Assembly (NCBI RefSeq): GCF_910589235.1
Contig: NC_060968.1
Span: 62,001 to 126,000 of the forward strand
Length of the DNA stretch: 64,000 nucleotides
Reading direction: 5' to 3'
From: Vespa crabro
Taxonomy: Eukaryota; Arthropoda; Insecta; Hymenoptera; Vespidae
The position numbers were made by a program, and so were the translations under genes. Position 1 is the first letter of the stretch. The number at the start of each line of letters is the position of its first letter. This document shows, one piece after another, positions 37,581 through 49,176 of this stretch. The notes under the pieces are model-generated. The model had not been told where the DNA came from, made no database searches, and worked only from the letters and a program-made list of their open reading frames with translations.

Positions 37581-38790
37581 CTCCTATTCTACTAATTTCT
37601 TTTACTTAAAGTACTTTTGATGAAGTACTTGATCCAAATGTCTAGGATAACTTCATTACACCCTCTAACCAGAAGTACCTTTAGTAAGTACGTTGATCAT
37701 ATGTTCTTCTTATCTTTTTCATGCCCCTTACTTAAAGTATTAGCACCAAAACAGTTATTACACGTACTTTCTTTTCACTCTAAGTCCCTTTGCTTAAAGT
37801 ACTTCTACTAAAGAACTTTGGTTGTGTTCTTTCCTCCCTTTTTTAAGTCCCCTTATCTAAAGCACTTTTAAAGTACCTAAGTTGTATGCTTTATCATCTC
37901 CAATTATCCTATATTAAAGTACTTTACCAAAGTACCTCCACTATTATTGATTATATTCCTCCCCTTCCAAGTCCTGTCACTTAAAGTACTTTTACTAAAG
38001 GATCTTGAATGTGTTTTCTCTTTCCTTCCCAAGATTATTTCATGTAAAGTATTACAACCAAAGTACTTCAACATATGTTCCCTCTTTTCCTTCCAAGTCT
38101 TCTCACGTAAAGTACTCTTACAAAAACACTTGGATTATATGTACCTTCTATTCTCTTCCATGCTCTTCTACCAAAATTACTCTCACTAAAGTGCCTTGAC
38201 TAAATGCTCTTTCTTTAATTCCTATGTCTTTTACTCACAGTGTTTTGCCAGAGCACTTGATTGCAAGATCATTTCTTCCCATCGAAGTCTCAAGGTACTT
38301 CCACTAATTTACATGATTTGATTTTCTGTTGCTTCCAAGATATCTTAACCAAAATACTGTACCTAAGAACTTCGATCATTTGTCACTTCCTCGCTCAATA
38401 TGCCCTATTACTTAAAGTCATACTATAAGAAACTTGATCATATATTCTCTCCTTTCCTCCTAAGTCCCATTACTTAAAGTACTTTTATGAGAAAACAATG
38501 ATCTTATTTCATTCTTCTCCCCTCTAAGCACTCTTACTTAAAATGCCCTTGTTAGAGTACCTCGATTACACGTTCCTTCTCTACTCAACTAAGTACTTAA
38601 CTTAATTTGTCTTAATAAAGCACCCAGACTAGAGGATCACTGCCCGCTCATTTAAGCCCTTTCATTCCAAGCGTTTCACTAAAGTACCTCAACGGTTATC
38701 CGTTCAGCGCACCGTCACTCCACCATTAATGGAAGTATAACTAAGAGGTACTATTTTCCTTCTCAAATTATTATTATTATTAATTTCTTT
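37581..38790 (+). repeat. 62-bp AAAGTACTTT satellite, copy 1, about 19 units
   Basis: Tandem units with spacings of 58 to 66 bp (starts of AGTAC or its variant at 37610, 37674, 37736, 37799, 37861, 37919 and 37985). The unit holds the perfect palindrome AAAGTACTTT, a second AAAGTACTT, then TTGATCATATGTTC and a pyrimidine-rich TTTCCTTCTAAGTCCC. It is T- and pyrimidine-rich on this strand and unrelated to the 68-bp satellite. It directly precedes LINE family 2 in both of its occurrences, so it may be that element's tandem-repeat 5' region. Short frames in it are not considered genes. Confidence 0.9.
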
Positions 38791-39199
38791 TTTAAGCGCT
38801 TTTTTACAGCTTAAAAGTTTTCCTTCTTCTTCTTTTCTTATAATTATTTAAGAATTAGCCCCTTTAAATTCCTTGATAGTTGCCTGTGGGGAAAAATGAT
38901 CCGGAAATGAACTAACTTCCCGTTCGGATCTCTGGGTGGACGCATTCCCAGAGGTGGTTAGCGTGGTGACGCTAAATGCAGTTAGCGCGACACCGTGTGT
39001 TACGAGTGGATGAACTTCCGGCGTAGGGCAGCGTAGGAACGCAGCAAAACGCTGGGCTAGTGCGCGATTGTCATCCAAGGCCAGTCACCTAGCGTCCCTC
39101 CGCGTCGATAGTACCCATAATAACCTGGATAATCCATAATAACTGCATAACTGCATAACCTGGATTGCACCAGGTGGTAGCCAGTCTTAAGAGGCCATA

Positions 39200-39640
39200 G
39201 TAGTTTTGGGAAGGAGCGATAGGATATTGCTGGAGCCATTTTCAAAGGCCGTGCAAACAAATGCCGATGACGCTAAATCGGCTGCGATTAGTTTAGGGGA
39301 AAACAGTACCAGAAGAGCCGCGATAAGATCATCCAGTTCGAATAATATACTCGTCTAACAGATCCTATGGTGGAGATAGATAATCACGTGACCGCGAACT
39401 CGATCGTACGTTCGCATGCTTTCCGCACAAAACTCACTGGAAGCGGAACTTACGCCCCCAGTCCCTACAAATAGCAACAATCCCCGCGAAAGGAACACAT
39501 GTAAAAACCCCCTTACCTCCGATAATAGAGCAAGTCACCTAGCAAGAAAGCGAGGATATATCCCGGGAACTACCGAAAAGAACCCTAGAAATGAGCTACG
39601 CCCCATTGGCAACTCTTGAAGCGGACCGCACACCTGAGAC
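39200..39640 (+). pseudogene. LINE family 2 ORF1 (gag-like) remnant, copy 1
   Basis: Readable plus-strand frames give SDRILLEPFSKAVQTNADDA, KSAAISLGENSTRRAAI and SSSSNNILV, then a stop. After a frame change they give LSAQNSLEAELTPPVPTNSN (from about 39419), ASHLARKRGYIPGTTEKNPR and NELRPIGNS, with a stop at about 39618. The same wording, differently broken, is at 60900-61480. There is no zinc knuckle or other named motif; I call it ORF1 only because it lies just upstream of the endonuclease in both copies and keeps the same order. Confidence 0.6.
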
Positions 39641-39782
39641 CACCTATGTCATAGGCGCGATCTTCAAATCGAGGCACCGCGGGTCACTTTTGCAGATCCC
39701 TGCGCATCCACACGCTGTACGAAATGATTTCGACTAAGGCCTTCTCCCTCACGTAAATCGTGCGTTCTCAAAAAATCATTTA

Positions 39783-40470
39783 TTGCAGCTAAAAATGAGA
39801 CGTCCTAAAACGGTAACCGTCGAAGTACGCGATCTGATTAGCCAAAAGCGCTTGTTAGTGCAACTTCTACAGGAGCACCATGTAGAAGAGCAAGGGACAA
39901 GGTACAAGATTATAGGATTAGGCAACGGGACAAGAATTGTTGCCATTCGCGGTGAAAGTTGCTCGTCTGCGGTCCCCGCGACCAACACAAATATCACATT
40001 ACTGTTTATCTCGCAGCTCAGCGCTGAGCACTCCGCCTGTGCAGAATTGCAAGCACCCGGCACCTCCTTCTACGTCGTCTCGCACTACTTTCAGTACAGC
40101 GACTTAATAGAGGAGTACATTAGGAACTTGGAATCAGTTATTCGCGCAAAAAAGGGAGGAGAGAGAAATAGCATCACCAGACGCCAAAGTTCGAATTCCT
40201 TTCTGGGGCTCTCAGGGCACAGACGAAAAGTTCTCCAAGTTAGAAGCCCTCATCCGGGCATCCGGGCTAAATTTTATTGACGACGTAAAGCAGCCACTTA
40301 CATTCTGGACCACGAGAGGCTTTTCATACATCAGCATGAACCTCTCGCTGCACACCATGCGCCGAATTATTGTCCAATGGAATGTAAGATTAGGCTGAAC
40401 GTCCAGTGACAACAAATCAATAGACATCGCGATACATCCCCCGTAGGCCGAGTTGGGTCATGGGAGTAGT
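39783..40470 (+). pseudogene. LINE family 2 endonuclease domain, copy 1, broken
   Basis: The frame from 39783 reads RPKTVTVEVRDLISQKRLLV, LLQEHHVEEQG (the catalytic Glu block, Glu kept), YKIIGLGNGTRIVAIRG, TNITLLFISQLSAEH and FYVVSHYFQYSD. After a frameshift near 40150 it continues as SPDAKVRIPFWGSQGTDEKF (the DxN motif, with Lys for Asn), LEALIRASGLNFIDDV, TFWTTRGFSYI and RRIIVQWNVRLG. A stop follows, then TSSDNKSIDI, where the SDH catalytic His is lost. Copy 2 at 61490 keeps the His but has other losses. Family secure, function gone. Confidence 0.87.
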
Positions 40471-43400
40471 GCACGGGGCGATGGGAACAGGAGGATCAAT
40501 AACAGGAGAGCCGACTGGGACCTGTTCGCTTGTTCTATCTCACCGCGGCAATGCTAGATGGAAGCAGTTGAGGATCGGCTAGAATTATGAAGTAATGGGA
40601 GTGCCTCTCGAAACATTGCTATGGTCGGACCAAAAAATAATCCATCTAGTTGAAGGAAAGTTATGTAAGTGACATTCTGACCTGATACAACTATTGGTCT
40701 TGGAAATATTTTAAATAGACCAGAAAAAATTGTATGGGTGCAACAGGAACCTATGCGACTGTTGGACATTGGCACATTCGAATTAGTCGAGTGAAAATTA
40801 TCCGGGTGCCACTCAAACCAACGCGACTAGTGGCACTTGGAGATATTCCGACTAGTCGAGGGAAGGATATGACAGTGGGGCTAGAACAAATGCGATCGCT
40901 GGACCTAGAAGTATTGCGACTAGGCTACGGAAAGATATGCGTGCGATATGTCATCAAATGCGACTGTCGGAATTATAAAATTCCGATTAGTCTAGGTGAA
41001 GTTATGTGAATGCCCCTCGAACAAACGCGACTATCAAACATGGAAATATTCCAACTATTCGCGGGTAACTTATGCGAGTACATCTAAAAACTATGCGACT
41101 GTCGTACTTGTGGATATTCCGTCTTGTCGGGGGAGAGTTATAAAATTAACTCTCAAACCGAAGCGGCTGTCGGACTTTGAAATAGCCTTACTAAACGAAA
41201 GTATGGAAGACGAGTGCCTCTAAGGGTCATTACTACTGTTGGAATTCGAAATAATTCGTCTAGTCGGATGAAACTTATACGAGATCACCTCGAAACAATG
41301 CTACTGTTGAACTTGGTGATATTCCGAATAGTTGAAGTACAGTAATACGAGTGATTTATAAGACAATGCGACAGACGCACATTGAAATATTCCGACTAAT
41401 CGAGGGAATGTTATGCTTGTGACTCTCGAACCAATGCCCCTGTCATACTTATAATTGTTCCGACTAGTTGAGGGAAATTTATGAGAATTTCTCTCGAACT
41501 AATGAGAAAGTTTTGCGAATGATGCACTAACGAATGAGACTGTCAGAATTGGAAATATTCCGTCTTTTCGAGGGAAGTTTATTCGAGTATCTGTCGAATC
41601 AATTGGACTGTCGGAGTTAAAAATGTATAGCGTAGCCCAGGGAAAGTTGTGCATGTGCTTCTCGCAACGATGCGACTGTTGGTACTGGAAATATGCCGAC
41701 TAATGGAGTGTAAGTTTTACGAGTGTTTCTCGAACCCATGCAACTGTCGGAGGCGGAAATTTGCAACTAGACGAGTAAGAGTTGTTTGATTGCCTATCCA
41801 ACCAAAGCAACAGTCTGTCGTGGAAGTATTCGGATTATTCGAGGAAAAGATAAGAGAGTGACACTCAAAACAACACGACTGCTGGCCCTAGATATATTCA
41901 CTCAAATCGAGAGAAGGTAATGCAAGTGTTTCACGAACCAATGCGACTTACAGCTTGTATACATTCCGAATAGACGAGAGAAAGTTATGCAAGTGCATCT
42001 CCTACCAATGAGACTGCCTCTCTTTGAAATATTCCGACAAGTAGAGGGGAATTTTACGAGTGCCCCTCAGACCAATTCGAGTGTCGACTATGGTAATATA
42101 GTCCAGGGAATGCTGTGCAAGTATCTATCGAACCAATGCGACTGTCTGACTTGGGACATTCCAACTCGCCGAGGAAAATTTATGCGTGTGTGATTCGAAG
42201 CAAAGCAACTGTAGGACTTGTATCTATTCCGACTAGACAAGTGATAGTTATGTAAGTGTCTTGTGGACCAAGGCGATCCATAGACTTGGAAATATTCTGA
42301 CTGGTTGAAGGAAACTTATGCTACTGCCTCACGAAAAAGTGGCTTTCGAAATTGTAAAGATTCTGACTAGTCGAGGGAATGTTGTACGTTTGCCTACCGA
42401 ACTAATGCAACTATAATATTCCGACTAGTCGAAAGAATGCAATGCGATTGCATCACAAATATATGCGACGGACGAACTTGAAAAAATCCCGACTTGTCGA
42501 GGGATCATTATACGAGTAAATTGGGAAACATTTCGAAGTCTGTACTTGGAAATATTCCGACAAATTAAGAGAAAATTATGCGTATGCATCTTGATCCAAT
42601 ATAGCTGTAGAACTTGGAAATATTCCAAATAGTGGGGGGAATGTTAAGCGAGTGCCTATCGAACCAATTCGACTGTCAGACTTGGAAATATTCCGACATT
42701 CGGGCGAAAGTTATGCAAGTGACTCCCGAACAATTGCAGCTGTCGGTTTTGGATATTTTCCAACTTGTCTGGAGAAAGTTATGCGGGTGACTCTCAAACC
42801 AAAGCGGTTGACGGACTAAGAAATATTCGGAATAGAAAAGAGGAACTTATACAAGATCATGTCGAGCCAAAACGATAAACGAATATAGAAATATTCCAAC
42901 TATTCGAAAGAAAGTTATGCAAGTGAATTGTGATCCAATGAGACTATTGGACGTGGTAATATTCCGACTAGGAGAAGGAAAGTTACACTAGTGCTTCTTG
43001 AACCAATGCGACTATCGCTCTTAGAAATATTCCTATAAATCGATGGAAAATTATACAAGTGCCTGTTGAACAAATGCGACTATCGGACTTGGAAATATAC
43101 CGACTAGCCAAGGGAAAGTGATGCAAGTCCCTCTCGAAACAATGCGAATTTCAGAAATAGAAGAAATATGTCTAGTCGAGGAAATGTTATGCAAGTTTTG
43201 CTCGAAACAATGCAACTTACGTACTTGGAAATATTCCGCCTAGTCGAAGGAAATTTATGCGAAAGCTTCTCGATCCAATGAAACTGACGGAATTGGAAAT
43301 ATTCCTACTAGTCGAGGTTAAGTTATACGACTTTCTCTAGAACCGAAGCGGCTATTGTTCTTGTTTTGCGAGTGATTTTTGAATCAATGCGACTGTTGGA

Positions 43401-44429
43401 CATGGAAATATTCCAAAGTGTCGACTGTAACTTATGGGAAGAACTCTCGTACTAATGAGGCTGTCGAAATTTGAAAAATCCCAACTAGTCGAGAGAAAGT
43501 TAGGCAATTGCCTATGGCAACAATGCCGATGTCTGGCTTGGTAATATTCCAACTAGTTGGGTGAAAGTTCTGTGAGGGCCTCTCGAACGAGTACGGCTGC
43601 CGGACTTGGAAGTATCCCGCCAAGTCGAGGGAAAGGTATGCTAGTACTTCTCTAACCAATTCGGCTGTCAAACTAACAAATTATTTCGGCTAGACAGAGG
43701 AAATTTATACAAGAGTCTCTCGAACCAATGTGGGTGCCGGACATGGATATTTTCCTACTAGTCGTGGAAATTATTTGCGACTGAATCTCAAATCCATACT
43801 GCTCTCTGACTTAGAATTTCTCCGAGTATTCAAACGAAAGTTACGTGAGTAAGTTGTGATTTAGTGCAACTGTCTGACTTGCAAATATACTAGAATCTAG
43901 AATATCTACAAATTAGAAGTATTCTGACTAATCGAGCGCAAGTTAGGCAAATGTCTCTCGAAACAATGCTACGTTCGGACTTGGAAATATCCCGTAAAGT
44001 CGATGGAAAATTATGCGATTGACGTGTGAACTATTGCAACTAGACGTCTTGAAATTATTCTGACAAGTCGAACGAAAGCAATTCTCGTATGCCTCGAATT
44101 AATGTTACTATCGAACTTGCAAATATTCCGACTATTCGAACGAATGTTAAGCAAATGCGTCCGGAACCAAAGCGAATGTCGCACTTAAAAATATTCTGAC
44201 TATTCAAGGGAAAGTTATGCGAGGTCCTCTAGAACTAAGGCAACCGTCGAACCTAGAAATATTCTGCTTAGACGTGGGAATGTTGTGATTGTGCCGGTCG
44301 ATTCAATGCGACAGTAGAGGAAAAGACTATCCGACTAGTTGAGGAAAAGTTATGCATGTGGCTTGTGTAATAATGCGACCCTCGGAATTGGAAAGATTAT
44401 GATTAGGTGAGAAAGAATTATGCAAGTAC

Positions 44430-44700
44430 CGCTCAAAGTAATGCGAATATCGGACTAAGAAATATTCCGACTTTATCGTGGGAATGTTATCCGAATGCTC
44501 CCGTTACAATGCAACTCTCGGCCATGGAAGTATTTTAACTAGGCGAGTGATAGTTATACAAGTGCATCTCGACCTAATACGATAGTCATAACAAGAAATA
44601 TACCGACTAGTCGAGGATTTGTAATCGATAGCCTCTCGAACCGATGCGATTATCGGAAGTACTAACATTCCGAATAGTCGAGGGAGAGTCATGTGTGTGT
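44430..44700 (-). repeat. Duplicated satellite block, copy 2 (partner 32930-33180)
   Basis: Shares ordered variants with 32930-33180, among them TTATCCGAATGC, CTAGGCGAGTGA and CCGATGCGATTATCGGAAGT, the last corresponding to CCGATGGCATTGACGGAAGT in the partner. Confidence 0.85.
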
Positions 44701-46119
44701 GTCTGTTGATGCGACTGTCGATCTTGGAGATATACCGATTAGTCGAGAGAAATTTGTACGTGTGACTCTGATACCGATGCGGCTGTAGGACTTGGAAATA
44801 TTCCGTCTATTCGGGAGAATCATACGAGTACTTCTCCACCAATGCATTTCTCGTACGTGGAAAAGTTCCAACTAATCGGGGGAAGGATATGAGAGTGTCA
44901 CTCGAAACAATACAGCTGACGGACTTGGAAATATGCCGAATAGTAGACAGTAATATATACGAGTGCCTCTCTAGCTAATACGACTATCGTACATGGAAAT
45001 ATTCCAGCTAGACGAGGGAAAGTTATTCGAGGGACATGTGAACCTAAGCGCCGTTGGACATAGAGATATTCCGACTAGTCGAGGAAAAGTTATGTAAGTG
45101 CGTCTCGTGCCAATGAGACTGTATGACTTGGAAATATATCGACTAGTCCAGGAAAAGTTAAGCAAGTGAATTGTGATCCAATGCCACCATCGGACTTGGA
45201 CATTTTCCGACTATTCTAGGGAAAGTTATGCGAGTAAATCTCGAACCAATGCGACTATCGGAATTGAAAATAGTTCGGATAGCCGAGGGGAATTTTTGCG
45301 AGAGCCTGTCAGAACAATGCGGCAGTCATACTTGGAAATATTCCGACTTTTCGGATGAAATTTATTCGAGTGCTCTTGAAACATAGAGACTGTAACTAAT
45401 GGTAATATTCCGACTAGTCGAAGGAAATATATGAGAGTGCCACTCGAATTATGGCCAATGTCGGATTTTACACTATTCCGACAAGTCGAGGGATAGTTAT
45501 GTGTCGGTCTCTCGAATAATTAAGACTGTCGGACTTGGAAATATTCCATCAAAGTGAGGAAAAGTCATTCGAATGACAATCGTATCAATGCGACCGTCAT
45601 ACTTGTAATTATTCCCTCTAAACGAAGGAATGTGACTTGTAATCCAAAACGAATGTCGGAATTAGAAATATTCCAATAAGACGGAATAAATTTATGCGAG
45701 TGCCTCTCGAAACAATACGAATGTCGTACAAGGAAATATTCGGATTTTTCGTCCGATACATATGCTAATTCTACTTGAATCTCAGCGACTGTTGGTCTGT
45801 GAATTATCCCACCTAATTGAAGGATAGTTATGCGAGTGCCTTTCGAAACAAAGTGACTGTCGGACTTGGAAATATTCCAATTAGTCGTGAGATAGTCATG
45901 CAAGCGACACTCGAATCAATGTGACTGCCGGACTTGGAAACATTGCGCCTAGTAAAGAGACAGTTATGCAAGTTGATCTCGATCACATGCAACTGTCGCA
46001 CTTGGAAATTACCCCAACAGACGTGGTAATGTCATACAAGTGTCTGTCAAGCGAATTGGACTGTCTGACTTAGAAATATTCAGACTAGTCGAGGGAAAGT
46101 TATGAGAGTAACTTGTAAT

Positions 46120-46720
46120 CCAATTTCTCTTTCAGGCTTGGAAATAATCCGACCTAGTCGATCAAAGGTTATGCGAGTGCTTTCGCAAAAAATGCATCTG
46201 TCGGATTTGGAAATACTTCGACTAGTCCTGGTAAAATAATCCGAGTGATTTGCGAACAAATGCGACTATCGGAATTGGAAATATTATGTCAGGTCGATAG
46301 AAAGTTATGCGAGTACCACTCGAAACAACACAGATGACGGACTTGAAAATATTCCAACTAGTCAGAAGACCTGTCGAGTCCTGTCGAACCAAACCGGCTG
46401 CCAGACTAGAAAGAATTCCGAGTAGTCGTGGGTAAGTAATGCGTGTGCTTCTCCAAACAATACCACTGTCATACTTAGATGTTTTACGACCAATTGTTAA
46501 CTCTTGAACCAATGCGACTGTCTGACTTAGAAATATCCACACTAGTCCAGGGAAATGTAAGATAGTACCTCTCGGAGAAATGCGACCGTCGTACTTGGAA
46601 ATATTCCGACAATTCGAGGGAAAGTTATGCCAGGTCCTCTCGATACAATGCGGGTGCCAGACGTGAAAAAATTTCCACTAGTCGCGGGAAAGTTATACTA
46701 GTAACTCTTGAACCAATGTG
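46120..46720 (-). repeat. Duplicated satellite block, copy 2 (partner 36470-37090)
   Basis: Ordered shared variants begin with AGTAACTTGTAATCCAATT (AGTAACTAGTGCACCAATT in the partner) and run through AATAATCCGAGTG to ACAATGCGGGTGCCAG. Confidence 0.85.
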
Positions 46721-48922
46721 ACCATCGAACTAGGAAATATTCCGATTTGTCGAAGAAAAGTTATGCAAGTGCCTCTTGATCCAATACGACTGTCGGATTA
46801 GTTGATGATTACTACTCCGAGTAGTCTAGGGACACCTATGAGAGTGCCTCTCGAACCAATGCGGTTGTCGGACTTGGAAGTATACACACTAGTCGAGTGA
46901 ATGGTATGCGAGTAGTACTCGTCCCAATGCGAATATCGGCCTTGGAGATATTCCGAATAGACGAGAAAAAGTTATGCGACTGCATCACAAATCAAAATGT
47001 CTGTCATACTTCGTAATAGTCCGACTATTCGAAGGAAAGTTATGCGAGTGCATCGCGAACCACTGCGGCTGTCGGATTTGGAATAAATCCGACTAGTCGA
47101 GTGAAATTTATGCTAGCGCCACTCGAACCAAAGCGACTGTAGGACTTGTATCTATTTCGACTAGACAAGTGAGAGTTATGCGAGTTTCTTGTGGATCATT
47201 GCAAATGTCGGAATTGGAAATACTAGTTGTCGGTAACTTATACGAGTGCCTCTTGGAACAATACGACTGTAGGGCTAGGTTGTATTCCGCCTAGTCGAAG
47301 GACAGTTATCGGAATAATGAGGCTGTCGGAAGTGGAAATATTCTGACGATTAGAGGGAAAGTTATACAAATGCACCCATACCAATGCAACTCTCGGACAT
47401 GGAAATACTTTGAATATTCTAGAAAGATTTTTACAAGTGTCTCTAGTACCAATGCAACTGTGGCGACTAGAAATATTCCGACTATTCAAGTGTATGTTAC
47501 GCGAGTGCCTCTGGAATCAATACGACTGTCGGACATAAAAATATTCAGACTATTCGAGGGTAAGTAAATCGAGTGACCATCGAACCAATCCGAAAATCAG
47601 CGTTGGAAATATTCAGACGCATCGAGTGAAAAAGTAACGAGTGATACATTAATCAATACGACTGAAGAACTTAAAGAAATTCCGACTGGTCGATAAAAAC
47701 TTGTGAGAATGTCAGTCAACCCAATGCAACTGTCGAACTTTAAGCCTTCGGACTAGTCGAGGGAAAGTATAGCAAGTATCTCTCGAACTTATGGGACTTA
47801 CGGAATTTGAAATATTCCTCCTGTTCGAAGGAAAGTTATGCAAGTGCCTTTGGATCCATAGTAAATGTCCGACATAGAAATATTAAGACTAAAAAGGGAA
47901 AATTATGAGAGTGTCTATCGGACCATTGCGACAGTCTGTGTTGGATATAATCCGAATAGACGTGAGGAAGTTATACGAATCCTACTCTAACCAATGCAAC
48001 TGTCGATAAAAGAAATATTCCATCTGGGTGAGAAAATGTTAAGAGGTACCCAGTAGAATCAGTGCAACTATCTGACTCGAAAATATTCCGACCCGAGTGA
48101 AAGATATTCTAGTGCTCCTCGATCCAATTCAAAATTAGAATTATCATAACTGGTGGAGGGAATGTTAAGCGAGTTCCTCTCGAATGAATGCGGCTGTCGG
48201 ACTTGGAAATATTCCAACTATTCAAGTGAAAAGTTATGCGAGTGACATTGGAACCACTGCGACTGCCTGACATGTAAATATACCGCCTAGTTCAGGGAAA
48301 GATATGCGAGTCCCTCTCGAAAAATCCGGCTGTCGGACATGGAAATAATCCGACTAGTCGGGTTAAAGTTAAGCGAGTGCCTCTCGATCCGATGCTGCTG
48401 TCACACTTGAAAATATCCCAACTAGCGGGGGGAATGATATGCTACTACTTCTCGAAACAATGCGGCTATCATGATTGGTACTATTCCGACTAGTGGAGGG
48501 AAACTTATATGAGTGCCTCTGAAACCAATGCGGCTGTCGGAATGGAGATATTCACACTAGTCGAGGTAAAGTTATGAGAGTTCCTTTCGAACCAATGCAA
48601 CAGCGGACTTCAAAGTTTTCCAACAATTCGGGGGGAAGTTATGAGAGTACCTCTAGGACCAATACGACTGACGAAATTGGAAATAATCCGGCTAGTCTAG
48701 GTAATCTTATGAGAGTTATACTAGAACCACTGAGCTTTCCGTACATTTAAATATCCCGCCTTGTCGAGGGAATGTTGTGCGATTACCTATCGAACAAATT
48801 CGGCTGCCGGACTTGGATATATACGGATTAGCCGGTTGAAAGTTATTCGAGTGACACTCGAACCAATGCGGCTGTCGGACTTGGAAATATTTCGTCTAGA
48901 CAAGGGAAAATAATGCGGTTAA

Positions 48923-49176
48923 CCCTTTGCTATCTGCAGATTTCGCTTTTGGGAGTACCAGTAGTTCGGAGCAACTCCACCGTTTCGCAATTACTTTTCC
49001 GTACATGATGTAATGTCAATATACATAAATCGTTGAAACTGATTTGTTTCATTTAATACTACTAATAATACGTTAAAATATAAAATTTTTAATCTTAAAA
49101 TGTCTCCGCTACGTGGACACCGACTTCTACGACGATTTAGATATGTCCCAGTTACGGGGGCACAAACCGCATATGT
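48923..49176. mobile_element. TTAA-flanked 254-bp MITE, piggyBac-like candidate
   Basis: Non-satellite sequence beginning CCCTTTGCTATC directly after TTAA (48919-48922) and ending before TTAA (49177-49180). The corresponding satellite unit starts at 48878 and 49204, a distance of 326 bp, which is 68 plus 258 bp: exactly the element plus one TTAA. The TTAA duplication and a CCCTTTGC start are characteristic of piggyBac-type elements. The expected GGG at the right end is not present (it reads CCGCATATGT), so the right terminal repeat is diverged or the family differs (Kolobok elements also use TTAA). It has no coding capacity and its middle is AT-rich. Confidence 0.7.

Larger units (their letters stand above)
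38791..40584 (+). mobile_element. R1-like LINE family 2, 5' part only, copy 1
   Basis: Homologous to 60501-62720 by an ORF1 remnant followed by an APE endonuclease. The homology includes GATAGTTGCC near 38876, matching near 60598, and GCAGTT.AGGATCGGC near 40564, matching near 62700. There the element stops and satellite monomers resume, so linker, RT and 3' end are missing. It belongs to the R1 type but to a different family from the one at 2626-6092. Stops and frameshifts throughout. Locally, AACTGCATAACTGCATAACC at about 39139-39164 is a small direct duplication absent from the other copy. Confidence 0.87.
40585..48922 (-). repeat. 68-bp satellite, array 5 (reverse), about 122 monomers
   Basis: Same satellite in the same minus orientation as arrays 3 and 4. 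It contains the partners of blocks in array 4 (44430-44700 and 46120-46720) and an internal pair, 42190-42290 with 47112-47210, marked by GTAGGACTTGTATCTATT at 42211 and 47139. It is interrupted at a TTAA by the MITE candidate. Confidence 0.96.

Noticed and set aside
37617..38199. Short frames (such as FFLSFSCPLLKVLAPKQL) shared by both 62-bp arrays
   Set aside because: They are shared because the DNA is duplicated. The frames shift at unit-length indels and the rest of the array is not coding.
38848..39260. Minus-strand frames over LINE family 2 (also 60571-61257)
   Set aside because: The plus-strand frames carry the words conserved between the two copies; the minus frames are shadows.
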